Notes: generated from the letters alone by a model not told the origin. 64,000 nucleotides of DNA from Dromiciops gliroides (GCF_019393635.1 NC_057861.1:169843577-169907576); one strand, 5' to 3'. Shown: positions 12,551 to 24,592, counted from the stretch's first letter. Program-made: numbers and translations.

Positions 12551-12599
12551 TTCCACTACCACCTCTTCCTTCTTGTTTTTCTTCTATAACAATTCATAA

Positions 12600-13687
12600 A
12601 AGCAATCATATTACAAAGTGAAAATTACCCTCCATTGTCTCTGGTCATCTTTCACAATGATAATAGCAGTTTAACAGAAAAGGAGGATAAAGATGTTAAC
12701 AATAACCAATTTTAGATGATCTACACTAGTTTAATTCTTGACACTCTATATAAAAACAAATGAGTTAATATACTAATGACAGAAGTGAACCACATGTATA
12801 GACACTTTTACTAAAAGTAAAATTATATAACATAAGGAAATTGATAACATAAAGAAATTGCAACAAATGGATTGTTGGCTGATAGAATCCCCTTAGAGAA
12901 AGGAATGAAGTTTTGGTTTTGTCATATATCCAAATATAAAAGGAAATACCATTGGTTCAGATCACTTGGGAGTTGACCACAGTGATTATAAACAAATAAA
13001 CCATCATGAAGATAATTGTAGCTTATACACTAAAACCTGTTGTAGAGGATGAAAAGTAGTGAAATAGTACAAAAGACCTAACAAGATTCTACAAACTAAT
13101 TTAATATTTATATGATATGATATATGATACCTTCAAAGATATTATGAGCAGAGAAAACCATATTAGAAAATATACCTTGCCATATAGAAGTGAATACAAA
13201 AGGTAAATGCTTAAAGATAACTAAGAGATGTTAAATATATGTATAAAACTTTACATACACAAATCCATGCATATATTCATATATATGCCCATTATTATGT
13301 ACTATGTATAATTCCTTCAAGAAAAAAGTTAGCAGATTCTAGATATAGTAAACACTAAATATTATGAAAAAATGAAATTCACTATATTTTAACAAAGTAA
13401 GATAAATTATGTGTTATCAATATAGAACTGATTTCATAATCACCTGCCCATGTGAAATGAGATGACTAAAATTTAGCCAGTGTCAAAATCAATAACAAAT
13501 GGAGGGTATAACGATTGGAAATAACATGACAATTTTCATGTTTAGAGAATTTTGACTAATGCAAAACAGTTGTCAAAAGGAATAAGAAACCTAAAATTCA
13601 GTCACACCTAGCAAATACCTGATCCAAAAAAGACATTATTGTTTTGATGTTAACTTGAAAGAAACTGTTCTATGTCAATGAATAAAA
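12600..13687. other. Unassigned AT-rich DNA
   Basis: Nothing recognised. It is dense in stops on both strands. Confidence 0.45.
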
Positions 13688-14160
13688 ATACATGTATTAA
13701 TCTCATCCTATGTGCCAGGTTACTGTCCTAAGTGCTGGGGTCACCAATAGAAAAAAACATAAGATTGTCTCTGTCCTCAAGGACATCCTAATAGGGAGAA
13801 AACACACACACAGAGGATAGCAATAGGGGTACCAATTAAATGAGATGGGTTAATCCACAAATTAGTTGGTCAATTGACACAAACTTTCTAGAAGCAGTGG
13901 TAATTTTGATTTGATTACCATGCCCAGAGAAAGAGGCAGAAAGTGGAGGATTAGGAGATGAGGTGTATTCCACCAGGGCAAATGTCAAAATGACCTGTCT
14001 GGTTGATTATGTAGATGAATAGAATGTGAAGTGTGGTCTAAAAAGGTGACCAGCTATATTGTGATGAGTAGATTTGTAGTATTTGGTCCCTAACAAAGAC
14101 ACCTTAAAAAAAGAATGAGTTACCCAAAGATGAACAGATTAACTTTTTCAGGTAGTCAGT
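13688..14160 (+). repeat. Mammalian-wide interspersed repeat, class not assigned
   Basis: The opening (tatgtgccaggttactgtcc, then gtctctgtcctcaagga) is the widespread motif also seen near 19885, 42445, 46708, 52875, 55655 and 60960. Later bases resemble the middle of the same long element. The extent is uncertain. Confidence 0.4.
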
Positions 14161-14299
14161 AATGAATTCTGGAGGTCTAGTAAAGAGAAAACTGACTCCG
14201 ATGGGAAGAAGTAGACAATGTCAGTAGGGCTGATGGCAAGAAAGCTCAGCTCAAAAGCCACAAAACCAAATGGCAAGTCCCAGGGAAGTGCTGCTAGGG

Positions 14300-15090
14300 G
14301 TTATGCTTGTTATTTTTTTACAAGTCACTTAGATGAAGGTATAGAGGGCATGCTTATTGAATCTTCAGATCAAACAGAAAGCTGGGGACAATAGCTAACA
14401 ACACCAGGCAACAGGGGCAGCTAGGTGGTGCAGTAGATAAAGCACCAGCCCTGGATTCAGGAGGACCTGAGTTCAAATCCGGCCTCAGACACGTGACACT
14501 TACTGTGTGACCCTGGGCAAGTCACTTAACTCCCATTGCCCTGCAAAAAACAACAACAACAACAACAACAGCAGCACACACACACATATCTTCCAGGAAT
14601 CAGATCACATCTGGAATACTGTGGTTTAATTCACAATTCAGGAAATACATTGGTAAGGTGTAGAGTGTCTTCAAAAGGTCTACTAGGATAATGAAGATCG
14701 ATTCCATACCATTTAAGGAACAGTTGAAAGAAATGGACAAATTTCACATGTTATTACAGGAGAAGCATGAATGAGGCCTTTAAGAATTGAAGAGTCTGTC
14801 ATATGGAAGAGGGATTAAATTTGTTCTTTTGGGCCACATTGGGAGAAACAAGAGTGTTAGGAAGAAGTCACAATGAGACAAATTTAGGTTTAATGTTAGC
14901 AAAAATATCTTCCTAATTAGAATTATACGAAGGTGGAATAGGCTGCTTCAGGAGGGAATGGGCCCCCTCTCCTTGGAGGTCTTCAGAAAGATGATGCATA
15001 AGACCACTTATCAGGTATATTATGATGGAGATTCCTTTCATGCCTTGGTACTTTGAGGTACCTTCCAATTCTAAAATTGTGTGACTGGTT
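14300..15090 (+). mobile_element. CR1/L3 LINE, 3' end, interrupted by a SINE
   Basis: A decayed reverse-transcriptase end (14330-14395, where a FADDTKLG-like block can be made out), then the CR1/L3 3' untranslated layout: tcacatctggaatactgtg (14607), gaggatgaagatcg-like text, tgggccacattggg, aggtggaataggctgc (14933) and accttccaattctaaaa (15060). The last segments match the well-conserved CR1 3' terminus. It has many stops and is non-functional. The short SINE at 14414-14580 sits inside it. Confidence 0.75.
14414..14580 (+). mobile_element. Short SINE with a (CAA)n tail, inside CR1/L3
   Basis: Complete head to core, ending attgccctgcaaaaaa, then about nine CAA units and a short CA run. It belongs to the gattcagg/cattgccctgc subtype. 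No clear TSD was found. Confidence 0.92.
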
Positions 15091-15129
15091 CTATGCTGGT
15101 TGGTTAGCGGAGAGGTATGACAGTTCATG

Positions 15130-16470
15130 TGGATGCCAAGTAAGAGTACAAACTCATTTTCAAAACTTCATGGTGTGGTATTACCCTATAAAATAATAAT
15201 AATGTGGTTAAGGGGAAATCTTGGCCAATATTGATTTTATCCATATTATTTTATTAGCTTTTACAAATGAAACTGAAACAAAAAACATAAATATTCATGA
15301 AATAGGATGGACCTACAGGTTATTTCTATAATGGAGTAAGCTTAAGTGATAGTGGAACCACTGCCAGCCCAATATACTATGGGAGGAAAGAACAATGGAG
15401 ATGAAATTGGAAAAGTAGTTGGAACCACATATTCCAATGAGGACTGCAATCAGCTTATTTCCAATTTCTAGGAGAACCTAAAATGAGATATTGTGAGTTC
15501 AGAACTGCACAGCTAGTTAGTATGTGCTGGAAATTATCCTCAGGACCCAGGGCTCCAGGCCTTTGCCTTAACCACTGAATCATCCATGCTTCTACTGTCA
15601 ATTATGAAGAAAACCATAACATGGTTTGTTTTCCAAGGTTCTGTTCCTTCAGAGTAAATGCATCTTTTAATCCTGCTCTGGATTTCCCTTCCCTTCCCAC
15701 ACACGCTTTCCCCTTTAGTCAATAATTCTTTTTATTGGTTACAGTGAGAATGCACTACTTCGGGCTTTTCCACAGCTGAGCACAGCTGCTAATGTTGGCT
15801 ATTGATTCCACATGTTAGCTCAAAAGTGTATAATAATCTGCTTTAATAGTTGCCTTTGGCTTTTCCTCTCTCCACTCTGAGCAATGCCCTCTGCCCCTGG
15901 CCTGGCATGCCAATAACCAGAAACGGATTCTAATTATATCAACCCATTCTCTGCCAAAATGTCCAAATAGCCATCACATGTTCAAATAACTAACTACAGC
16001 TTTAGTATATGGATTTTTATGCCACTCTATGGAAAACACTTCAAATTATCTACTGTGAATATGTTGGCAGGAAGAGAATGTTGTGGGCATGATAGAAGGC
16101 TCAGTTACCTCTAACCCACAAGGGAATTTCCTTGTACCACAGCTGTATTGCAATTTAAGTCCTCCTACTTCCTAGCTCTCCTCAATTGCTCTCTCTTTCT
16201 CTCTTACTCCTCTTCATCCCTATTTCTTTCCAATGTCTATAACTCTGAAGAATCTCCAGATTGAAATAGTATTCAAAGGGGAAAGGCATATAATCAGCCC
16301 TTATGAAATCAACTTGAATAGGACCAAGTAAATCCCAGCCCTAATTATATTACTGAGGTTGCAAGGGACTGCACACATCTGGAGTACTCAAAAACAGTCC
16401 AATGTTGGTGCCATTCCACAAAGTCCCTGGGCAACAGTGCCTTGGAAGTCATCCAGAAGCACACCAAGGC
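15130..16470. other. Unassigned; possible conserved block 15725-15960
   Basis: No gene. The block at 15725-15960 has balanced composition, no repeat resemblance and several homeobox-like AT cores (for example ttctaattatat). A conserved regulatory role is inference. Confidence 0.3.
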
Positions 16471-16474
16471 ATGG

Positions 16475-17060
16475 TCACAAAGATCATAGAATCCTACAAC
16501 TGGAAGAGATTTTGGATATCATCTAGGGCAACTCATGAATGAAAATGAATCCTTCTGAAAAATGCCCAACAAGGGGTCAACTAGCTTTTTCTTGAAGACT
16601 TCCAGTTAAGGAGAATACACTACCTGCAGAGGCATGCTATTTTACTTTAAATACTTCTAATTGTTAGAATCTGCCATTTTTCTCCTTCTTTCTGAATCCT
16701 ATGACTGTTTTTTTCCCCAGGCTAAATATCACCAATTCTTTCAACTGATACTCATTATGTCTAATCTTAAGGTTCTTCTACAACCTATTTTTCTTCTTCC
16801 GGATGTTTTCCAGCTTACCAGTATGTGCACAGAAACAAGCATATTCATATTATGTGACATGATCACCTCCCTAATGCTGTTGTATATTGTGACCATCTTA
16901 TTGTAGTCTAAATCCATATTACCTTCTTTGTCATATAATACTAGTGAAACAATGAGATCTTTTTCAGATGAACTAATGTCTAACCATAGTTCCTCAATCA
17001 TCAAGGTATATGAGTGGCCAAATGACTTGTACATCAATATTAAGGACTCTTATTTCTACT
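16475..17060 (-). mobile_element. CR1/L3 LINE 3' end, antisense
   Basis: The plus strand starts atcatagaatcctacaactg and runs through cttgaagacttccag (about 16590), ctaattgttagaatctgcc (16659), ccccaggctaaatatcacc and ttccagcttaccagt. This is the complement of the CR1/L3 3' region in order. The 81-codon (+) and 98-codon (-) frames here are fortuitous. Confidence 0.72.
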
Positions 17061-17334
17061 TCCAGAACACCCTCTATCGTTGACCTTTGCAAGGATAGTT
17101 TTTTATTTAAAAAATAGTCCTGAGATATAAAAAATTCTTTAACAGTTCTCACTGTTTTCAGGTGGGTGGACACACAACAAACACTCAGGAATTGAAATAA
17201 AATAGCTAGAGCTCTTCCAATTGGTCATTGATCTCTAAAAGAATACAGCAGAAGGAATGAATGCCCAATGGGATTAAATTTTCTTAGCAGACTTAACATC
17301 CTGACAAGGTTCCAAAGCAGAAAATCTGTGAGTT

Positions 17335-17690
17335 TCCAATGACCCAGGCTCTAAATCTGTGTCACCTTTGACTCCCTTCTCTCCCTCAGGCCCTTAGCCT
17401 ATCAATCACTAAGTCTTGTCCTTTTTTTTCCTTTCCAATACCTCTTAAAACAATCCTTTCCTTTTTGTCCTCACTGGCACCATTATAATTCTAAACCATA
17501 TTATCCTATACCTGAATTATTTCAACCAGACTATAAAAATCGTCCTTAACCCCAAGACCTCCTCATTTCACTCTACCCTATACACTCAACATATTAATCT
17601 TCCTAAGGCATAGTTTGAATTTTGTCACTGTCTTGGTAAAGAACTTTTAATGGTTCCTCATTGTCTATAACATAATAACATAGTAAAAGA
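17335..17690 (+). mobile_element. L2 LINE fragment
   Basis: Characteristic L2 order: ttgactcccttctctccc, tatcaatcactaagtctt, a stretch ending tatacctgaattatttcaacc, then aaagaacttttaatggttcc. It is old and non-coding. Confidence 0.7.
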
Positions 17691-17741
17691 TGACCTAAGT
17701 GCAGATTTGAGCTTTCTAAAAGCTTTTAAAACTGCACTAAG

Positions 17742-17884
17742 GGGGGCAGCTCAATAGCGCAGTGGATAAAGCACTGGCACTGGATTCAGGAGGACCTGAG
17801 TTCAAATCTGGCCTCAGACACTTGACACTAGCTGTGTGACCCTGGGCAAGTCACTTAACCCTCATTGTCCTACAAAAAAAAAAA
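17742..17884 (+). mobile_element. Short SINE flanked by TSD
   Basis: Complete element of the gattcagg/cattgtcctac subtype with about 14 A residues. A perfect 13-base TSD (aaactgcactaag) lies at 17728-17740 or 17741 and at 17885-17897. Confidence 0.95.
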
Positions 17885-17989
17885 AAACTGCACTAAGACT
17901 TTTGGGGCTTCCTATATAATAGTATAATACACAAATACTTCACCAGGAAGTACTCAAGACCTTTTAATATGTGGCATCTATCATTCTTT

Positions 17990-18245
17990 CCTTCTTTATT
18001 TATTTTGTAATCTATCTACCTACCTACCTACATGTATTTGTTAGTTTAATTATTCTTTCATTTACTCATCTATCAATCCATTCATTTATTTATATATTTA
18101 TCCATTCATCTATTCATTTGTTCACTCATCCATCCAGTTATTCATTTGCTTATTTATTTCTGTATTTATTCACTTATGTATCTATTCATTCATCCCTCCA
18201 TTTACTTTTTTTTCCATTCATCTATCTATCAATTTGTTTACTTTC
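17990..18245. repeat. Degenerate tetranucleotide array
   Basis: Mixed ATCT, ACCT, TTCA and TTTA units over 250 bases, probably an old tetranucleotide microsatellite. The 125-codon frame through it (17971-18348) is a repeat artefact. Confidence 0.7.
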
Positions 18246-18377
18246 CCCTCCTTTATATAGTTCCCCAATTATGGAACTTTGCTTTATCCTATCTTGTCTA
18301 TTTGCTGCTCCTGAAATGGACACAGATCACAATATTTCTTTGACTTAGTAGACAATCTTGTTAAAATGCTGTGGACT

Positions 18378-18544
18378 GGGGCAGCTAGATGGCGCAGTGG
18401 ATAGAGCACCGGCCCTGGAGTCAGGAGTACCTGAGTTCAAATCCGGCCTCAGACACTTAATACTTAACTAGCTGTGTGACCCTGGGCGAGTCACTTAACC
18501 CCAATTGCCTCAGTAAAAAAAAAAAAAAAAAAAAAAAAAGAATG
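18378..18544 (+). mobile_element. Short SINE with long A-tail
   Basis: A complete copy of the gagtcagg/ccaattgcctc subtype with about 25 A residues. Near-perfect TSD: taaaatgctgtggact at 18362-18377 and taaaaatgctgtgtact at 18545-18561. Confidence 0.95.
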
Positions 18545-18779
18545 TAAAAATGCTGTGTACTGCAGTTTCATCACCTTGTAGCCAATATGTCTACATCTCA
18601 GTTAGGCTGATCACGAGATAGATGACAGACACCTATTATATCACTGGGTTCATAGCTGAAGCCTCTCCTCATTGCAAAGCCTGATCTAAACTTGTGTCCC
18701 AAGGTTTTACTTTTTAAGAATCTATACTTACCTTTCTATTATACTGAGAACTTTAACAAAATGTCTTTCTCTTCTCATT

Positions 18780-19330
18780 TTGTTAAAATATTATCTATCC
18801 TTAAAGATTAGCTTAAATTCTACCTAAGCCATGAATCTGTCCCTGATTGGCCCGATTGGCCCAGCCTTCAGGAATCTCTTCTTCTTCTGAGCTAGTCTAG
18901 TCCTTCATATATGTATCATTTACCCAGTACTTTGACTACCTTATAGGGGAAGAAGAGGGAACAAATATTTTTTCATTGCCAGGCATCATACTAAAGTCGT
19001 TCACAATATGATCTGATTTTGCTCCTCACAACAACTCTGTGAGGTAGGTGCTATTATAACCCCCATTTTACAGTTGAGGAAACTGAGGCAGACAGAGGTT
19101 TTTAGTGACTTACCCAGGGTCATATGAATAAGTGTCTGAGATCAGATTTGAACTCAGTTCTTTCACCTAGCTGCCTCTATATCATTAGTCATCTTTTTTC
19201 CTTTTTCTCTGGCCACACACATTAGCTCTTCCTTCACAATATAAGTTTGTTGATGTCAGGAACTAGGTCTTATTTTATTTGTATCCTTTGGAGTGACCTG
19301 CACAAAAAAGTACTTATTGAGTATTTATTA
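18780..19330 (+). mobile_element. L2 LINE 3' end, split by a MIR
   Basis: The left part (about 18780-18935, for example aattctacctaagccatgaa) and the right part (about 19190-19330, ataagtttgttgatgtcagg, then tgagtatttatta) are consecutive parts of L2. The reverse-strand MIR at 18960-19185 lies between them. Confidence 0.6.
18960..19185 (-). mobile_element. MIR-type SINE within L2
   Basis: The plus strand reads ctcacaacaactctgtgagg, then ccccattttacagttgagg, then gtgacttacccagggtcat: the complement of the MIR tail and core. Old and diverged. Confidence 0.75.
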
Positions 19331-19364
19331 TTGTCTGATTTTAAATTTCATAATGAATTATCAA

Positions 19365-19570
19365 GAGGCATAATGGTGTAACATATAGAGCTCTGGAAAC
19401 CAACATGCTAAGAATAGCTGCATTTAAGCTTTGCCTTTAACACATCCTGACTATATGACCTGAAGCAAGACGATAAACCTCTCAATGCTATAGGTTACTC
19501 TTTAACTTGTGAAGAAGGTATGACCTACATTAGTAGAGGGAGTTTCTTTGCCTGGGATTTTCTGAATTTA
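19365..19570 (+). mobile_element. Old marsupial MIR-like SINE (MAR type)
   Basis: Order: ggcataatggtgtaacat head, ctatatgacctgaagcaaga core, aacctctcaatgctatag, then cctacattagtagagggag. The last module is not part of standard MIR but recurs in marsupial SINEs as I remember them. Confidence 0.5.
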
Positions 19571-19884
19571 AATTAGACTTTACTGTATTATCTTTTTGTT
19601 TCTTTCCCTTTCTAGTACTTTGATGATTCATTTTAACCTCTAAGCCTGGTTACACTTTCTAGGACCAAGCAGACCTCCAGAAAATTGACTCTCCTGTTGC
19701 CTAGTCATAGAATGTAACTCTATGCTTAGCAAATCTTTCATGGAAGGAGTTTGTGCTTTAACCTAATTTCAGAAGGGGAAGGTCAAAATGTAGGATACTC
19801 TGAATTATATCATTTGTGATCCATGTCATAATAATGTCCATCCCTTTTTCTTTACTTACTACCCTTTAGAAAAAGCTGCCATGA

Positions 19885-20320
19885 GAGAAATTTATTCAAT
19901 CAATAAACATTTATTAATAACCTACTTTGTACCATAAATTTTGATGGATGCTGGAGAAACAAGTACAAAGAATGAAACAATCGCTAAATGCAAAGATCCT
20001 TTACTCTAATGGGTAGACAAATGCATTGATAAATATATACAGAACAAAGATTTTAAAAACAGCATTTATTAAGCAGGTGCTATATTAAGTGACAAAGAAA
20101 AACAAAAGAGTCCCTGCTCTCAACGAGCTCACAGAACAAGAGAGGAGTTTGGAAGTAGGTAGAGTTTAGCAGAAAAGATGATGAATGATGTTTTAGACAT
20201 GATGGATTTGAGATGTGTCTGGAACATTCAATATGAAATACTCAATGAATAATTGGAAATGCAGGCTTGGCACTAAGAGGAAAGACAAGATCTGGATTAC
20301 TAGACCTGTTGATTTTTATC
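19885..20320 (+). repeat. Mammalian-wide repeat fragments, class not assigned
   Basis: Two successive openings (caataaacatttattaataa at 19902; cagcatttattaagcagg at 20060), each followed by the agtccctgctctcaacgag-like block. They are followed by a tail segment (gatggatttgagatgtgtct) that resembles later parts of the same long repeat. Confidence 0.45.
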
Positions 20321-20329
20321 TTTGCATCA

Positions 20330-20535
20330 TCTTGTTAATATGCCCCCCTCTTTCTTCTGACATTGTACTCTAGTACAGGGCCTCATCACTTCTCTCCTGG
20401 TCTATTTTCATAGCCTGATGGTTCCTTTGCCTGCTTCAAGTCTCTCCCTGCTTCATTCCATCTCTGTTTAGTCACCAAAGAGATTTTCCTAAGGTTCAGG
20501 TCAGACCATATCCCACCTTTAAGGTATGATATCTT
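20330..20535 (+). mobile_element. L2 LINE fragment
   Basis: Order of cttctctcctggtctatttt, then ctctgtttagtcaccaaag, then ggtcagaccatatcccacc, as in L2. Confidence 0.6.
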
Positions 20536-20564
20536 GGTCTTATACATTCTTTCCCCTCCTGTTC

Positions 20565-20795
20565 TTTTAGTTTTTTTTTATTTATGTATTTTAACACTAT
20601 GTTTAAAAAAATCAGTTCAAATTTTTTCCCTTCCTTCAGTCCCTCCACCATACAATATTAATTACACATGTGAAATCATACATAATATATTTCCATATTA
20701 GACATGTTGCAAAAAAAACAAGAAAAATAAAGTGAAAAATTATACTTTTATTCACAAGCAGAATTCCTCAGTTCTCTCTCTGCAGGTGGAAGTTC
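20565..20795 (-). mobile_element. L1 LINE 3' UTR, truncated
   Basis: Parallel to the 3' ends at 10425 and 25341: C/T-rich run (cttccttcagtccctccacc), tgtgaaatcatacataat, then agaaaaataaagtgaaaaa, then cagttctctctctgcaggtg. The copy is very short, so strongly 5' truncated. Confidence 0.7.
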
Positions 20796-20799
20796 CTGT

Positions 20800-21570
20800 T
20801 GGATGATGGGTAGAAACACAACAATAAATAGCTACTTATATGCTGTACACTTAGCCATATGAGATGTGCCCTTAATTTAAGTGTGGCAGAGAACTTGTAA
20901 CACAGAGGGGCCGGTGATGAGGAGGCTGCTATGAGGATATGTTGGTAAGTTAGGCAGGGGAGAAGCTCTCTTGATATATAGTATTTGAGGACAGAAGCAT
21001 AGATGGCATCTGGTAGCTTCTGATGTTAACTATCTACTTTTACTAACTTGTTACAGCATACTAACTCTACTGCACAAAGACTGGAAGTTCTAGCAGTAGT
21101 CTTTTAAACGCGGTCACTCTAGGGCAAAAATTATTTCACCCCACTCTAGTTAAGGCTCTGGGGAATGTGTATCTGTGTTTAGCACACAGTTCTAAGAAGT
21201 AGTCCTAAGAGTGGTTTTCTTCATCTTTAATTAGGAATTTTTCTTTTTAGAAATTTCCATCTTCCATAGATCTACCTTCTACCGTTCTCCCCCACTTTTT
21301 TTTTCCTTGTCACATTCCTATTTTTCATGAGGTTTTGTATTTCTGGAATCCTACCTTCACCTTTCCCTTTTCCTTCTTCTTTCATCTTTCTCCTTTAATA
21401 TTACAGAGCTTCCAGACTCTTCGCTATTGTTTGCCCTTTTCAGAATATACTTTATCTTGTCAATGTCCCATCCCAAATATGGCACATCACCCAGAAGTTG
21501 ACAAGGGACCTCTGATATGATCTGTTCAATACAGACAAAAGTGGAATTATTTCAAGTATCCTTTTTCTTG
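20800..21570. other. Unassigned DNA
   Basis: No gene or repeat recognised. The 61-codon frame at 21335-21520 has no support. Confidence 0.45.
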
Positions 21571-21574
21571 ACAC

Positions 21575-21775
21575 GATAAGAAGTCAGTCAATAGTGGCGC
21601 ATTTCATATGAAGACCCAAGAACTAAGTTCAAATTGTAGCTCTTAAATTCTAGATATGAGAATCTGGAGAGGACTTAACCACTTTGAGTTTCAATTTTCT
21701 CAGTTTTAAGGTAAATATCATTACACTTGAGCTACCTACCTCATCAGGTTTTGAGGGAAGAAGGATTAATTATAT
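21575..21775 (+). mobile_element. Old MIR-like SINE
   Basis: tcaatagtggcgcatttcat head, actaagttcaaattgtagct B-box region, then cagttttaaggtaaatatca and the ctacctacctcatcaggt tail of MIR. Confidence 0.5.
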
Positions 21776-21784
21776 CATCATCCT

Positions 21785-22300
21785 CATCATCTTCATGGCA
21801 ATTCATATTTACTATTATATTTAAAGTTTTTTCTCTAATACCAATTTTATGAGGTTGATAGATCTTATTATCCCCATTTTAATGATGAAGAAACTAGGGA
21901 CCAGAAAATTGAGATAATATTCATAATAACATGGCTAACATCCAGTTACAAAATGTACTTTTAGCTCTTCCCGTATCCCTTTGTTCTCAAAGGCCATGCC
22001 AACAGAATTTAAGTCTGGCAAGTACAAGAAAATGGATAAGATTTCAAGTATGGGTCAGGTGATAAGACTGTGTGCTTTTGTTTGCTTGTTTGTTTTTCGT
22101 CTGAGGAGAAGGCAAGTTATGTTTGGAGGTTATGAAAAAGAATTGGAATTTATGTAACACTTTAAGTTTTTTACAAGTTATTGCATTTGATCATCACAAC
22201 AACCCTGAGAGTTAGGCATTATTATTCTCATGTAAATGAAGCTCTGAAAAATTTAATGCATTCTTTATGATGAAACTAGTTAGTTTAAGCTAATTAATGT
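21785..22300 (-). mobile_element. Two antisense MIR copies
   Basis: First copy about 21785-21960 (ttatccccattttaatgatg), second about 22136-22300 (atcatcacaacaaccctgag). Both show the complement of the MIR tail and are too diverged for exact ends. Confidence 0.55.
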
Positions 22301-22460
22301 CATTGACCAGATTTTTATCCAATTTTCTGTGGACATAAAGTATAGCAGTTTTTCATAGAATTATCAGAAAGGCTGCTTCTTTATCTTTAAGAAGGAGAAA
22401 GTGATCAGAAAGACTTATTCATCTCCTGCCTAAGCTTTGAAGAGATGTCTAGGAACTGGT

Positions 22461-22778
22461 TGACTTGAGTTGTTTGTCCTTCATTCTCGAAGAGGACCAT
22501 GCCATTAAGGTGATGTCATGACTTGTACTAAATTCGATTTAAATGAGGGAGGACTATACAAGTTTACCAGTCTCACTTTCTCCTTTGGAGCCATGTGGGT
22601 CCGGTGACAAGATATATGTCAGGATGACTGGAAATAGAACCAGATATTTAAGGCATCTGGGGTTAAGTGACTTGCCCAGGGTCACATAGCTAGAAAGTGT
22701 CTGAGGTGAGGTTTCAACTCAGGTCCTTCCAACCTTAGGGCTAGTGCTATTATATCCGCTGTACCACCTAGATGCCCC
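22461..22778 (-). mobile_element. Chimeric SINE: tRNA/MIR-like head and core with a LINE-type 3' tail, TSD-flanked
   Basis: Second copy of the element at 2966-3293. On the plus strand it reads cattctcgaagaggaccatg, then the tail body, then ggggttaagtgacttgccc, and ends in accacctagatgcccc. A 13-base TSD with one mismatch (tctaggaactggt at 22448-22460, tctagtaactggt at 22779-22791) shows that head and tail were inserted together as one unit. Confidence 0.88.
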
Positions 22779-22791
22779 TCTAGTAACTGGT

Positions 22792-23329
22792 ATAGCAGAA
22801 AGGATGATAATTATGATGGTGATAAATGATGTTCTTTTATAGAACCTCAAGTTTTCAAAACAATTTATATACATTGCCTCATGAGGAAAAATTCAGTACT
22901 TCTGCTTTAAAAAGGCGAATTATTTTAAGAAGTATATTCATATCTGAACTTGGAGTGAGTGCCCTTTTATTATTAGTCTACACACAGCTTTTAGACTGGC
23001 TTTTTGCATTGCCTACTACAGCTGGTGCTCAAATTATTTTAAAGTCTACATCAAAAGTAACTTATTCCTACAGACTTGAAATTTAACACTAGAACAGTGA
23101 CAAATTAACAAATGGACTAGACCATTACTTTACAAGAGGGAGACATTTTGGCTGACCTTGTTTGGAACAAACTATTTTGGTCTTTAGCTTCTCTCACCAG
23201 CCTCAGTCCATTCTGAGCTTCAGATCTCCTCATATTATTTGTACAAGATTTTCAACCAAGCCTCAGGAATATTGTTTGCTACCATGTAAACTTAAGGAGA
23301 TGAGACTTCTGCCTGGTGGTGAGAAGGTT
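22792..23329. other. Unassigned DNA
   Basis: No gene or repeat recognised. The 86- and 90-codon frames here carry no family motif. Confidence 0.4.
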
Positions 23330-23540
23330 GGATGTTATATACATACATGTATAAACATACATATCCCTAACATACATTGTGTATATACACACACACATAA
23401 ATATGTCTATATCTATCTATCTGTATACACCTGAACATGTGTATATATGCATATATGTACATTTATACATATGTGTATGTGAGCATGTAATACCTACATT
23501 TATGCATGTGCTATATACATGCATACATATACGTAAGCCT
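23330..23540. repeat. Alternating purine-pyrimidine (TACA/TATG) tract
   Basis: About 210 bases dominated by TATACA, CATATG and TATC units with internal palindromes. A decayed microsatellite cluster. Similar tracts lie at 30820-30930, 33820-33880 and 50690-50895. Confidence 0.75.
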
Positions 23541-23920
23541 ATAACTTTGAAACTATTCTCTTCTCTTTTATGACCATGAGGAGCATATTTGTTCTTCTCA
23601 ATGGGGATTAGAAGAGCAAGGGAAAAAAAATCATGCACCTTTGTACTGTAAGCCATTGTTGGATAATGAGCTCTGTTCTTGTAATACATGACAATATCAC
23701 TAACAAATTAGATAGTGGGTTCTACTCTTGTCTATGTACTAAGTACTCAGTGACCCTTTGGGTCTTGAAACTATCTATGCCTTAGTTTGAGTCATACAAA
23801 TACTGTAACATATGTACCTTTGAACTAATCCTATGGTAAGTATCTAGGCATATGATGAGCAATGGAAAAATCGATTTCACAATACCTTTTTGAGGGGTCT
23901 TGACCCTCTTTGAGTTGCTA
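23541..23920. other. Unassigned DNA
   Basis: Nothing recognised. Confidence 0.4.
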
Positions 23921-23924
23921 CAGC

Positions 23925-24065
23925 TCCCTTCACTATATGTTGAGTTATAGAACTCATCAGCCTATACCTGGATTACTATAATAGCCTATTGCTTGATCAC
24001 TCTATCTTCAGATTCTTTATTTCCCCAATTCATCCTACGCATTGGTGCTAGACCAATATTCTGAT
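23925..24065 (+). mobile_element. L2 LINE fragment
   Basis: tatacctggattactataat, then agcctattgcttgatcact, then ttggtgctagaccaatattc, in L2 order. Confidence 0.6.
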
Positions 24066-24129
24066 AACACTATTTTTTAAAATAAAAAATATACTACTTA
24101 AAAAACACTAATAATGATGTATATCATTT

Positions 24130-24300
24130 AGGAGATTGAGTACAAATACCTGCTTACAGACCTGGATTTATAATCCTGGTCTTGATTGTAGGCTAGTCAT
24201 TGAACCTCTCTACTCTTCACTGTTCTCATGTGGAAAATGCAGGGTTTGAATAAGATGATTTTTAAATTTCCTTCCAGCTTTATGCTTTTATGAATCAATT
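24130..24300 (+). mobile_element. Old MIR-like SINE
   Basis: gacctggatttataatcctg, ggctagtcattgaacctctc, a stretch ending tgtggaaaatgcagggtt, then ccttccagctttatg: diverged MIR head, core and tail. Confidence 0.5.
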
Positions 24301-24592
24301 ATATTATACTATTGCACCTGGGTGTTACCTGGCCTTCATATAATGTTTCAAGAATAGCTGTTCATTCAATTGAATTGGAATACCCTGGGCCTTTTAATAA
24401 ATGTTAAAACTTGAAAACCTGCATTGTAAAACAAATAAAAACAAAGCAAAAAGCAAAATTGACTACCTAGCTTTCAATAATTTTACCTTAGTCCCCCAAA
24501 CTATCTTTCGTTATACAATTTTCTGACTTAAGGAATACCCTTCACTCTTTTTAATATATACTGTGTAGCTGCCCCCTATTCCCTATACTTTT

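Noticed and set aside
12183..12599. Long frames on both strands (103 and 137 codons)
   Set aside because: They translate only the TTCC/TTC microsatellite into low-complexity repeats.
16661..17037. Overlapping 81- and 98-codon frames
   Set aside because: They lie on opposite strands of an antisense CR1/L3 3' region that is non-coding.
17971..18348. 125-codon hydrophobic-looking frame
   Set aside because: Its apparent membrane character comes from a degenerate TTTA/TTCA/ATCT repeat.
18378..18500. tRNA gene
   Set aside because: The head and B-box resemble a tRNA, but the sequence lacks a cloverleaf and occurs in many TSD-flanked copies, so it is a tRNA-derived SINE.
23330..23540. CRISPR-like or regularly spaced repeat array
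   Set aside because: Units are short, irregular TATACA/CATATG runs without direct repeats and spacers, in a vertebrate sequence.
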